DNA from: CAVQBJ01 sp963819075
GTDB lineage: Bacteria; Actinomycetota; Thermoleophilia; Solirubrobacterales; Solirubrobacteraceae
Assembly: GCA_963819075.1 (NCBI GenBank)
Contig: CAWFUP010000001.1
Location: forward strand, 744,001-808,000
Direction: 5' to 3'
DNA length: 64,000 nt
Positions 33,960-42,073 of this stretch are shown here, in pieces (the stretch's first letter is position 1; the number at the start of each line of letters is the position of its first letter). Both the position numbers and the translations under genes were made by a program. Under the pieces are notes generated by a model. The model worked only from the letters and a program-made list of their open reading frames with translations. It ran no database searches and was not told where the DNA came from.

Positions 33960-35279
33960 GTGTCTGGCGGCGCGCCTTGGCGAGAACCGCGCCGCGCCGC
34001 CAAGGCCGCGCTGGCCGCTGTGCTGGCGTGCGCGGCGCCGCTGACGCTCGGCACGCCGCGCGCCGGGGCGGCGGCGACGATCTATTTCCGTTCGATGTCC
34101 TCAACGACGATCGCGAGCGGCACCTCGCTGTCGCTGACCGCCCCCTCGGGCATCACCGCTGGCGACCTGCTGCTGCTCGACGTCGACTCCGACGGTGGCA
34201 CGGTGACCCTGCCGTCGGGCTGGACCCCCATCCTCACGCCCGCCTTCAGCGCGGCCAAGGACAACGTGCAGAACCCCTTCAACTCCTCGGAGTACTCGAC
34301 GCTCGACTACCGCGTCGCCACGGCCGCCGACGTCAGCACCTCGTCCTACTCGCTGACCTTCTCATCCGGGTCGCACGCGGTGGTGCGCATGACGGACTAC
34401 GTCGGCACGAGCGCCAGCCCGTTCATCGCGCTCGACGACGACGCCAATAACGGCAGCACCGCCACCTACGCCAACCTGCCGAGCTCCTCGCTGACACCCG
34501 CAATCGGCGACCTGGTGACGATCGGCGCGGAGGCGAACACGTCGTCGGGCACGGTGACGGTCACGAGCACCCCGGCGGGATTCACCGCTCGCCTCAACAA
34601 CCTCTCCTCCGGCGGCAGCCCGAACATCACCGGCTACAACGCCGACTGGGTGGCGACCTCGACGAGCGCGCTGTCGCCGACGAGCTCGCTGTCCGCGTCG
34701 GACAACTGGGGCGCGTCGATCGAGGACTTCGCGCCGGCGGCCTCCGGGCAGCTCGCGTTCGGCACCGCGCCGACGCTCCCGGCGTCGATGGGCAGCGTCA
34801 CGCTCAGCGGCACCCCGCAGACGCTCACCGGGCAGATGCCCAACTTCGGGGTCGACGACACCACGGGCAGCGGCAGCGGCTGGAACGTCACCGTGCAGGG
34901 CGCCACCGGAGGCGGCAACAGCCCGGTGTTCGCGCAGTACTGCCCGAGCGGTGGCGGTTGCGGGACGGTCGGCTACGTTGGCGGGGGGGCGTCGCTGCCG
35001 TCCGGATCGCTCACCCTGACGACGACCGGGGCCTCGTGGTCGACGACCGGTGGGTCGGGCACGACACCGGCCTTCTCCTGCTCGAGCGGCTGCTCGCTCG
35101 ACACCAGCACGGCCACGAAGATCGCCTCGGCCGCGGCGGGCGGCGGCAAGGGCCCGTGGACGAGTAGCGGCCTGGCCTCCAACAGCCTGTCGCTGGGCCT
35201 TCCGACGACGACGAAGGTGCTGCCGGCCGGCGAGACCTACCAGGTCAACCTCGTCTTCACGCTCGGCAGCGGGCCGTAG
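33960..35279 (+). CDS. WxL-like secreted surface protein (long)
   Basis: 439 aa from GTG 33960. Signal peptide up to about residue 38 (ACAAPLTLGTPRAGAAA). The N-terminal ~230-residue beta domain (TIYFRSMSSTTIASGTSLSLTAPSG..) is also found in the 49348 protein. A C-terminal WxL-like domain follows with NFGVDDTTGSGSGWNVTVQG, CSSGCS and the end YQVNLVFTLGSGP, where F replaces the W of W-x-L. It is 10 bp behind the short WxL-like gene. The N-terminal domain may bind a ligand or the partner cell surface; its function is unknown. Confidence 0.7.
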   Translation: MSGGAPWREPRRAAKAALAAVLACAAPLTLGTPRAGAAATIYFRSMSSTTIASGTSLSLTAPSGITAGDLLLLDVDSDGGTVTLPSGWTPILTPAFSAAKDNVQNPFNSSEYSTLDYRVATAADVSTSSYSLTFSSGSHAVVRMTDYVGTSASPFIALDDDANNGSTATYANLPSSSLTPAIGDLVTIGAEANTSSGTVTVTSTPAGFTARLNNLSSGGSPNITGYNADWVATSTSALSPTSSLSASDNWGASIEDFAPAASGQLAFGTAPTLPASMGSVTLSGTPQTLTGQMPNFGVDDTTGSGSGWNVTVQGATGGGNSPVFAQYCPSGGGCGTVGYVGGGASLPSGSLTLTTTGASWSTTGGSGTTPAFSCSSGCSLDTSTATKIASAAAGGGKGPWTSSGLASNSLSLGLPTTTKVLPAGETYQVNLVFTLGSGP

Positions 35280-35434
35280 TCGAGGCCGGCGGTCGCGAGC
35301 CACGATGCGGGATTCCCCGTTCCGTGCGTATGGGCACTGGCGACGGCGGGCCGGTGTGCTTCGATAACGGCTGGTAGCCGGGCCCGAATGGCGGACCTAC
35401 CTCGAACTTTCGACGACAAGGAAGGCGCTCCAGC

Positions 35435-36322
35435 ATGACCCCCCGCACCCGCAGGATCATCCCCACCGTGTTCGCCTGCGGCACGCTTGCCGTCGGCGGC
35501 GCGGCAATCAGCGGCTGCGGGGCGTCGAGCACCATCGATCCGGTCGCGCAGGCGGCCGAGACCACCTCGGCCCTGCCGGGCGCGCAGGTCTCGATCACGG
35601 AGCAGGTCAGCTCGGCGTCGCTGCCGGCGCCGATCAGCCTCTCGGGTACCGGCTACGTCAACCAGCAGGAACGCACCGCCCAGCTCACCTTCGACTTCTC
35701 CCAGATCCCGGGCCTCTCGCAGCTGGGAAGCGGCAGTAAGCAGGTGACGATGCTGATCGACTACCCGGATCTGTACATGAACGCGCCGTTCCTGAGCGCG
35801 GCGTTCGCTGGCAAGAGCTGGGTCAAGATCGACCTCTCCTCCGTCGCCTCCTCGGCCGGTCTCGGCTCGTTGACCTCCTCGGCCGGCAACGTCGACCCCA
35901 GCCAGTTTCTCAACTACCTGCGGGCCAGCAGCGGCGGCGTGACCACCGTCGGCACCGAGACGATCAACGGCGTGACGACCACGCACTACCGCGCCACGAT
36001 CGAGCTCGACAAGGTCGTCTCGCGCCTTCCAGCCAGCGAGCAGGCTGCCGCGACGTCGGCGATCGCCACCCTCGAGAAGGAGACCGGACTGACCTCGCTG
36101 CCGATCGACGTGTGGATCGACGCGCAGCACCGGGTGCGCCGGGAGTCGTTCACGCTGACCATCAAGACCGCCGCCGCCACATCGACGGTCGCAGTGACCA
36201 TCGATTTCCTCAGCTTCGGTCCGACCCCGGCGATCACGCCGCCGCCGTCCGACCAGGTCTACGACCTCACCAGCAAGGTCGCCGGTGCGCTCAGCAGCGG
36301 AACGACCGGCTCCCAGGGCTAA
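35435..36322 (+). CDS. Lipoprotein, LppX/LprG-like
   Basis: 295 aa with lipobox AISGC, lipidated Cys 28. The mature protein has alternating strands ending in paired helices: GTGYVNQQERTAQLTF, then MLIDYPDLYMNAPFL, KSWVKIDL, TETINGVTTTHYRATIEL and LPIDVWIDAQHRVRRESF. This order is typical of LppX/LprAFG-type half-barrel lipoproteins that carry lipids between envelope layers. The gene closes the surface-protein module and is followed after about 45 bp by tRNA-Gln. Family assignment is by architecture, not by a diagnostic motif. Confidence 0.65.
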   Translation: MTPRTRRIIPTVFACGTLAVGGAAISGCGASSTIDPVAQAAETTSALPGAQVSITEQVSSASLPAPISLSGTGYVNQQERTAQLTFDFSQIPGLSQLGSGSKQVTMLIDYPDLYMNAPFLSAAFAGKSWVKIDLSSVASSAGLGSLTSSAGNVDPSQFLNYLRASSGGVTTVGTETINGVTTTHYRATIELDKVVSRLPASEQAAATSAIATLEKETGLTSLPIDVWIDAQHRVRRESFTLTIKTAAATSTVAVTIDFLSFGPTPAITPPPSDQVYDLTSKVAGALSSGTTGSQG

Positions 36323-36366
36323 GGACGGGGTCGCCGCCGCGCCCTTGGTAGATTCGCCCGAACCCT

Positions 36367-36439
36367 TGGGGAGTGGTGTAACAGGCCAGCACAGGAGACT
36401 TTGGATCTCCGGGACCGGGTTCAAGTCCTGGCTCCCCAG
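36367..36439 (+). tRNA. tRNA-Gln (anticodon TTG)
   Basis: 73 nt cloverleaf. Acceptor TGGGGAG (36367-36373) pairs with CTCCCCA (36432-36438), G discriminator. Anticodon stem GGAGA/TCTCC encloses CTTTGGA with anticodon TTG. The T-stem CCGGG/CCTGG encloses TTCAAGT. No CCA is encoded. In other actinobacteria a tRNA-Gln gene sits just before glmU. Here glmU is 20.8 kb further on, and an accessory island starts directly after the tRNA. Confidence 0.93.
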
Positions 36440-36522
36440 TTGCCACCGAAGTTGACATCGGCCTCAACCGGCTGCAGCGGCCGGCGGCCGATTGCATCGC
36501 AACTGAGTACCGTCCTTCCGCG

Positions 36523-36722
36523 ATGGCCAAGAAGTACCGCGAGGTGCGCCAAGCGTCCTAGACGCTGGGTGGCTCGTCGTCCGTCAACGCGGCTCGCACG
36601 AGGTATGGGCGCATTTCGAGCGCGATGCCCGCGTGATTGTCGCCGGCAAGGACAGCGACTCGGTGCCGGTTGGCACCCTGGCTAGCATTAGGCGAGCGAC
36701 CGGATTGGAGTATCTCCGTTGA
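36523..36722 (+). pseudogene. hicA: HicA-type toxin gene, frameshifted
   Basis: ATG 36523 opens MAKKYREVRQA, then a stop appears. Two nucleotides further, in another phase, the frame reads LDAGWLVVRQRGSHEVW and continues to GTLASIRRATGLEYLR, stopping at 36722. Joined, this is a complete HicA: Gly-Trp, the RQRGSH block with the catalytic His, and the closing GTL-x-SI-x-R-x-TGL. HicA is a small double-stranded-RNA-binding ribonuclease toxin. The 200-nt span is not a multiple of three. Either the toxin is inactivated or there is a sequence error near 36556. Its stop overlaps the hicB TTG by 4 nt. Confidence 0.75.
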
Positions 36723-36931
36723 GCGAATACGCCGTGATCTACGAGCAGGCTGAGGACGGGGGCTGGGGGGCCTACCTTCCCGACCTCCCCGGTGTCGTGG
36801 GGCTCGGCGCGTCGCGCACCGAGGCGGAGGCACGGATCCGCGAGGCGTTGGAGGCCTACGCAGCTGACCTTCGGGCTCGCGGGCAGGCGCTACCTCCACC
36901 GCACCACCAGGTAGGCACCGTCGCCACGTGA
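36719..36931 (+). CDS. hicB: HicB-family antitoxin
   Basis: 70 aa from TTG 36719, overlapping the hicA stop (TTGA). It shows the HicB partial-RNase-H fold: YAVIYEQAEDGGWGAYLPDLPGVVGLGASRTEAEARIREAL, with the GWxAYxPDLPG signature at about 15-25. The short C-terminus lacks an evident DNA-binding domain. It would neutralise HicA, but the adjacent hicA is broken, so this may be a relic or an orphan antitoxin. Its stop overlaps the next start (GTGA). Confidence 0.82.
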   Translation: MSEYAVIYEQAEDGGWGAYLPDLPGVVGLGASRTEAEARIREALEAYAADLRARGQALPPPHHQVGTVAT

Positions 36932-37418
36932 CGGAGCGCGACGAGCAAACCGTGCTCGAGCTAAATGCTGGGGCTCATCGGATCGTCGTGACCGAGAGCG
37001 TGGATGGTCGGTGCTGGTTCCGACAGGTCGGCTCCCCGCGTCCTTGGGTCGACGAGCTAACCGGTCTGTGCTCAACGTTCCGCACCGACCCGACATGTAG
37101 CGAGCCGCACTGGCTACTCACTGGTAGATGTCGGCCGGAAGATGGCGTGGAGGTCGAAGTGGCCTCGGAGATCGTCACGACGTGCCCGGAGGCTGCAAGG
37201 TGGTGTCGCCGATTCGCGGCCTGTGGCTACTCGCCTTGTCCCCGGGCACGGGTGATGCGCGAGCGGTGCTGACGTTCGTGGGTGCCGACGGCGCGGAAAT
37301 CTGGCCGCCCAAGCGATTGGCGCCACTGGCGTCGCTCCTTGGCAGCAACCCCGATGACTCTCCGGGCGGTGGCGGATGGGTGTCCTACGGTTCATCGCCG
37401 GGACGCGAGGGCGGGTAG
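36928..37418 (+). pseudogene. Unknown protein gene, apparently frameshifted
   Basis: GTG 36928 overlaps the hicB stop. The first frame reads VTERDEQTVLELNAGAHRIV and on to EIVTTCPEA near 37195. After that it loses a protein-like pattern, while another frame continues convincingly as GCKVVSPIRGLWLLALSPGTG and ..VLTFVGADGAEIW to TAG 37416-37418. A single gene of about 160 codons with one indel near 37190 explains both. No family is recognised. It may belong to the hicAB unit or be an unrelated cargo gene in decay. Confidence 0.45.
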
Positions 37419-37513
37419 TCCGCCCGCGCTCGCCGCACGGCGATCCGGCGCCCGATCAGCGACGACCGCAGCGCCGCGCGTGAAGCGAGCGGATGCGATT
37501 CCATGTCGCGGCG

Positions 37514-37545
37514 TTCGAACTTCGTCCTACCCCAGTTGAGCCCGG
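37514..37545 (+). repeat. ~33-bp island boundary motif, copy 1
   Basis: TTCGAACTTCGTCCTACCCC followed by AGTTGAGCCC. It resembles copies at 38269, 41989 and 45072, all in the same orientation. Copy 1 lies between the broken 36928 gene and the 37575 gene. Confidence 0.55.
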
Positions 37546-37574
37546 CTGACCCCTGATGGGGCGGCCGGGCGACC

Positions 37575-38180
37575 TCATTGGCCAGGTCGTCGCACGCGTA
37601 CGCGCAGAATCGTCTGACCGTGGCTGCCAAGGCAGGTCATGGACGTGAGGGTGCGCGAGCCCCGATAGAAGACGGTCAGGAAGCGGAGATGCCGCAGCCC
37701 TGGATGACGTGATCGCGCAGTTGCCGGCGCGGCCCGCGTGGCCGCAGACAGCGTTGGACCTCTGGTGAAGCGGAGGTCGACACGTATCACCGACGCGTAT
37801 GTGGCCGCAAGCAGTACGCCCTCGGCGCCGGGATCCCCGTCGGGCACCGTTTCGATGGCCAAGGGTGCGCGCTTGGTTGGTGTCGGTGTCGCGGCACCCC
37901 AACCCTGCAACAACGAGGATCCCGGCGTGAATGTGACGACAAGCCAGCCGCCGCCGGCGCACGCGTTCTCCGACCAGGCGCCGATTCCGTCATAACGCCC
38001 GTGTGCGATGACGGGACCAATGGGCCCGTCGCCACCACAGGGGAGCGATGGCGCCGACTGAGCCACTCCAATGTGGGCAGACAGACCGATGACGCAGACG
38101 GCCGCCGCGCACGCCGATCGAACGAGGATCGCGACCGTCGGTCCGCGACCAATCGTGCGCTCGCGCCGATCCCTAGCCAA
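37575..38180 (-). CDS. Secreted protein of unknown function
   Basis: 201 aa from TTG 38180, the only start codon before the hydrophobic segment VAILVRSACAAAVCVIGLSA (about 16-35), a likely signal peptide. The mature part has two Cys (PCGGDG, NACAG) and a C-terminal stretch with VIRVDLRFTRGPTLSAATR and HLRFLTVFYRGSRTLTSMT. That looks like a real conserved domain seen in secreted actinobacterial proteins, but I cannot name the family. It lies alone in a low-coding stretch between two copies of the ~33-bp motif, which suggests cargo of a mobile or cassette-like unit. Confidence 0.5.
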   Translation of the reverse strand: MARDRRERTIGRGPTVAILVRSACAAAVCVIGLSAHIGVAQSAPSLPCGGDGPIGPVIAHGRYDGIGAWSENACAGGGWLVVTFTPGSSLLQGWGAATPTPTKRAPLAIETVPDGDPGAEGVLLAATYASVIRVDLRFTRGPTLSAATRAAPATARSRHPGLRHLRFLTVFYRGSRTLTSMTCLGSHGQTILRVRVRRPGQ

Positions 38181-38700
38181 CGCGCATCACGGCCGACAGC
38201 CTACGTCACAGCTGCGTGTTGCACCGCGCGGCGTGCAACTTTCGGATGCGGGCCCAGGTCGGGTCGAGTTTCGAACTTCGTCCCGCCAACCCAGTTGAGG
38301 ACGGACAGGTGATCGACGTACGAACTAATGCGAGTGCGGACCGTGCCACGCCTGCTGCTGGGCGGTGACGGCAGCTGATGCGATTCGCCGGCCGGGTCGG
38401 CCGATAGCGTCAGTTCGCGGATGGCCGGACGACAGACGATCGACCCGCGCCGCCTTGCCCGAGCCGAGCGGCTTGCCGAGCTGGCTTGGTTAGACCTTCT
38501 ACGCCGGCACCGGCAATGATCCGGCTGTCGACCATCAGTCGCTCGAGCTCATCGACATCCCGCAGCACCGGCGACGACACCGGCTCCCCGATCAACCCCC
38601 GCTCTCCCGTCGTCAGCCAAACCCGATTGAGCGCCGTACCCGGATCGATCGCCCCCCAACGAGCCCGCAGGCACCCCTCTGCGCAACAGGTCCAAGGACG
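38181..38700. other. Low-coding stretch within the island
   Basis: No convincing gene. It contains motif copy 2 (38269-38303). A 33-codon frame starting at ATG 38419 (MAGRQTIDPRRLARAERLAE..) could be a remnant of a mobile-element gene. GC content and codon use are more mixed than in the flanking genes. Confidence 0.5.
38269..38303 (+). repeat. ~33-bp island boundary motif, copy 2
   Basis: GTTTCGAACTTCGTCCCGCC followed by AACCCAGTTGAGGAC. This copy is the best match to the consensus of the four. It lies between two unrelated secreted-protein genes. Confidence 0.6.
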
Positions 38701-38728
38701 ACCCCCTCAATCAAAGACACAAAGAGAA

Positions 38729-38759
38729 GGACCCTCTCCGGCACCGCCGAAGAGGGTCC
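38729..38759 (-). terminator. Intrinsic terminator of the TIG metalloprotease gene
   Basis: GGACCCTCT (38729-38737) pairs with AGAGGGTCC (38751-38759), a 9-bp stem around 13 nt. On the minus strand it is followed by a T-rich run (TTCTCTTTGTGTCTTTG). It lies about 32 bp past the stop of the minus-strand gene ending at 38791. Confidence 0.8.
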
Positions 38760-38790
38760 ATCTCCAAGCCGGTCTTTGCCGACCCATCGC

Positions 38791-41553
38791 CTAGCCGGTG
38801 TACGTGAACGACTGCGGTGACGGCGACTGCGCCTGGTTGGTCTGGCCGCTGACCCCGTTGGTCACGACGTACGGCGTCACCACCGAGTACTTGCGCTTCG
38901 CCGGCGTCACGAACGTCAGCTGGGTGTCGGACACCACGGTGACGCCGATCGGCTGCCCGATGCCCACGAAGGCCGCCGCGGAGACACCCCCGTCGCTGAG
39001 GAACCCGGTGCCGGTCACGGTGACCGTCGTTCCGCCCGCCGACGGGCCCGACGTCGGCGAGATGCTCGTGATCGTCGGCGCGTAGATGAACTGATCGTAG
39101 GGGTTGACCGCCGATTCGAGGTTGCCCCCCCAGACCCGCACGTCCACGTACCCGGTCGAATCGGACCCCGCCGGGCTGGTGGCCGTGATCACGCCATCGG
39201 AGTTGACGCTGAAGCAGGGCTGCGCCGACGTGGCACAGCTCGACTCGACCGTCGATCCGAAGTTGAGCTTCGTCGCGTTCGTGAACCCGCTGCCGTTGAT
39301 CGTGACCGTCGTCCCACCGGCCACCGGTCCCTGAGCGGGCGACACGGCACCCACCACCGGCGTGTCGTACGTGAACGCCTGCGGCGAGGCGATCTGCGGC
39401 GTCTGGTACTGGCCCGCCACCCCATTGGTATGAACGTACGGCACGGCCGTAGTGCCGTGCTGTTGTGTCGGGGTCACGAACGTCAGCGACGTGTCGGAAC
39501 TGATCGTGAACGGGCGCGCGTTACCGCCCCACCCGAGCGTGACGGCGTAGATGCCACCATCGCTGGTGAAGCCCGTCCCGGTCACGGTGACGGTCGTGCC
39601 GCCGCCGCCGGGCCCCGAGCTCGGTGAGATACCGGTGATCGTCGGACCGTAGAGGAACTGGTCGATCCCGGGGTCGACCGGCGAGGTGCCGGCGGGGACG
39701 ACGACGCGGACGTCGACCCAGCCGGTTGAGTCCGACCCGGGCGGGCTCACCGCGCTGATCGAGCCATCGGAGTTGACCGTGAAGCTCGTGGCCGCGGTCG
39801 AGCCGAAGTCGACCGCGGTGGCCCCGGTGAACCCGGCGCCGGTGATCGACACGGACGTGCCGCCGTTGACGCTGCCCTCGGGTGAGAACTGGCCGGCGAC
39901 GGACACGTTCGTCACGATGTCCGCCCCGTAGGCGAACTGGTCGCCGCCGACGTCCGCCGGCGTGACCGGCGAGGTGCCGCCCGGCGCGACGACGTGCACG
40001 TCGACCGGGCCGGCGGCCTCGCGTGGACTGACGGCCGTCATTGTCGTGTCGTTGGTCACCGAGAAGCTCGCGGCCGGAGTGGAGCCGAAGTTGACGGCCG
40101 TGGCCCCGGTGAAGCCCCAGCCGTAGATCGTCACGCCCGTGCCGCCGCCGGTCAGGCCGACGCTCGGCCCGACGCCGGTGACCGCCACCGACGCGAACAT
40201 GTACTTGTCGGCCGCGGTCGCCGCGTTCGTGCCAGACGGCGTGGTGACGTCCACGTCCACGGTGCCCGCCGAGGTCGCCGGAGTGGTGGCGATGATCGTG
40301 CTCGGCGAGGTCACGGTGTAGCTGGCCGCGGCAACGCCCCCGAACTTCACCGACGTCGCCCCACTGAAGTTGGAGCCGTAGATGTGCACGGTCGTGCCGC
40401 CCGACGGCGGCCCCGCCGTCGTGTCCAGGTAGGAGACGGTTGGCGCGAAGGCGCCGTAGTTGTTGGAGTCGGACACAGAGCACGCGGCCTGCGCGTTGTC
40501 CCACAGCGGCGTCACCACGTCGCCGCTTCCCAGCGTCTGGTCGTAGATCGTCTCGCAGAGATCGCCGATCTCGTTGCCCGTCGACGAGTAGTAGCCGTTG
40601 AACACCGGATCTGTGACGCTCTCCCCGTACTCGTGCGCCGCCACCCACGAAGTCGCGTTATTGAGGTTCTCGTGCGGATCCGCGTGGAAGCAGAACCCGT
40701 TGAACGGGCTGTCGTTGGCATCCGGGACGAGCGAGTAGGAGGAGTTGGACGCATCTTCCGAGTGATAAGCGCAGAACGTTCCGACCTGAGAGAACAGGGT
40801 CGACGCGTAGGTGGATCCCGGAGCCGGGAGCACGATGAACTGCGAATCCGCCGTGCGCGTCCAGCCGTTCGCGGTGATCGCGTTCTGCACCTCGGTGGGG
40901 ACCTGGGCGGGCCCGTTGCCGCCGATGTTGGCGTCGTCGACCTGGCTCGGCGCCGCGACCCTCGTGTCGGTGTAGGAGGTAACGGTGACGTGACTGGTCA
41001 CGTAGCCCTGCGAGTCGGCGTACTGCGCGAGGATGTGCTGGTAGGGCGACCCACTTAGGTCGTTGTACATCTGTAGCAGCTGGGTCTTCAGCGCCGCCCC
41101 GGTCGTGTTCCAGTTGCTGCCCCAGAAGATGAGGTGCAGGACCGGGCTGTGCTGGACCGATCCGCCGGCGAAATCGAGGAAAGTCAGGTGGCCGGTGTTG
41201 GAGGCCGTGTTGGCCGCTCCGAACCGCCCGGCGCCCGACACGCTCGGCGCCCCGAGCTGCGAGGTTTGTTCGCCGGGAGCGCTGGTCAGCGAGCCGGCCG
41301 CGGAACCCAAGCCGCCGCTTCCCGGGGTTGCGGCGGCGCTGCCATAGAAGACATGGACGCGGTGCCCGACGATCAGCGCCCTGGGGGGCGCGGGCACGAA
41401 GTGCTTGGGAATGGCGGCCAGCGCCGAGCCGGCCAGGCAGGCACAGGCCGCGATGGCGGCAACCAGTACCAACCCGGCCCGACGGCCACATCGGACATAC
41501 GTCTCCCTGCGGTTCCTCCGGTGAGGACCAGTATGCACACGTGCAGCGCCCAT
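38791..41553 (-). CDS. Secreted PHI-1/exordium-like metalloprotease with TIG domains
   Basis: 920 aa from ATG 41553, with GGGAGG 7 nt upstream. Signal peptide with a long Arg-rich start (about 1-46). The domain at about 120-365 has SPVLHLIFWGSNWNT and AHEYGESVTDPVFNGYY with H307-E308, then a later EIGDLCE. This combination matches the plant exordium/PHI-1-type protein family and suggests a zinc site (HExxE plus a downstream acidic ligand). Six IPT/TIG immunoglobulin-like domains follow (about 370-920), each opening with GGTTVxIxGxGF. The protein is secreted, with no wall anchor seen. Peptidase activity is inferred from the motif. An intrinsic terminator follows at 38729. Confidence 0.75.
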   Translation of the reverse strand: MGAARVHTGPHRRNRRETYVRCGRRAGLVLVAAIAACACLAGSALAAIPKHFVPAPPRALIVGHRVHVFYGSAAATPGSGGLGSAAGSLTSAPGEQTSQLGAPSVSGAGRFGAANTASNTGHLTFLDFAGGSVQHSPVLHLIFWGSNWNTTGAALKTQLLQMYNDLSGSPYQHILAQYADSQGYVTSHVTVTSYTDTRVAAPSQVDDANIGGNGPAQVPTEVQNAITANGWTRTADSQFIVLPAPGSTYASTLFSQVGTFCAYHSEDASNSSYSLVPDANDSPFNGFCFHADPHENLNNATSWVAAHEYGESVTDPVFNGYYSSTGNEIGDLCETIYDQTLGSGDVVTPLWDNAQAACSVSDSNNYGAFAPTVSYLDTTAGPPSGGTTVHIYGSNFSGATSVKFGGVAAASYTVTSPSTIIATTPATSAGTVDVDVTTPSGTNAATAADKYMFASVAVTGVGPSVGLTGGGTGVTIYGWGFTGATAVNFGSTPAASFSVTNDTTMTAVSPREAAGPVDVHVVAPGGTSPVTPADVGGDQFAYGADIVTNVSVAGQFSPEGSVNGGTSVSITGAGFTGATAVDFGSTAATSFTVNSDGSISAVSPPGSDSTGWVDVRVVVPAGTSPVDPGIDQFLYGPTITGISPSSGPGGGGTTVTVTGTGFTSDGGIYAVTLGWGGNARPFTISSDTSLTFVTPTQQHGTTAVPYVHTNGVAGQYQTPQIASPQAFTYDTPVVGAVSPAQGPVAGGTTVTINGSGFTNATKLNFGSTVESSCATSAQPCFSVNSDGVITATSPAGSDSTGYVDVRVWGGNLESAVNPYDQFIYAPTITSISPTSGPSAGGTTVTVTGTGFLSDGGVSAAAFVGIGQPIGVTVVSDTQLTFVTPAKRKYSVVTPYVVTNGVSGQTNQAQSPSPQSFTYTG

Positions 41554-41718
41554 CGCCTGCCTCCCTTGCTGCGGGTAGCCCCCGCCGATCACGCTCCAGA
41601 AACGGAGCCCACGCGTTCCATGAGTTGGGCTCCGTTGAGCCCCGGCGCCGAACCTATCCGCCGCGCTCGCGGGCTGTCAAGGCTCGCGAGCCGGCCGCTT
41701 GCCCCGGGGAGAGGGGCG

Positions 41719-42027
41719 TTGAGGGGCCTCGACGCGACACGCATCGAGGTCATGCTTGTGCGCACGGCGTGGCACGAATGGGGCCACGCACTCAGTTTGG
41801 CGAGAGCGATACCCGAGGATGTCGCAGCGGGGAGTCGCTACCTGGATGATGCTCCGCCGGGTGTCGCCGACATCATCCGGCTGGGTGGGTACCGTCGAGG
41901 AGAATTCACGCACGAGGTCGTCGCGGAGACCTATGCGTTGCTGATGGCGCGTCGACGTCGCGCCGAAACCGGAGAGCCACGATGGCTTCAACTTGTCCCG
42001 CCCGTAGTTGACCCTATGAGGCCCTAG
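41719..42027 (+). pseudogene. Truncated HEWGH zinc-metalloprotease-like gene
   Basis: From TTG 41719 (GAGAGGGG just upstream) the frame reads 102 residues with VRTAWHEWGHALSLARAI, a good HExxH zinc motif, then GGYRRGEFTHEVVAETYALLM. The N-terminal part expected before the zinc helix is missing. The last 12 residues (QLVPPVVDPMRP) come from motif copy 3 and not from the family. The gene therefore looks cut at both ends, with the repeat fused to its 3' end. It may be expressed as a small protein, but probably has no activity. Confidence 0.5.
41989..42018 (+). repeat. ~33-bp island boundary motif, copy 3
   Basis: CTTCAACTTGTCCCGCCCGT followed by AGTTGACCCTA. It is a shortened relative of copies 1, 2 and 4, and forms the 3' end of the truncated protease frame. 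Confidence 0.5.
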
Positions 42028-42073
42028 ACCTCTGACGCGACCCTTGCCGTAATGCAGTCCAGGCGGCAGGATT

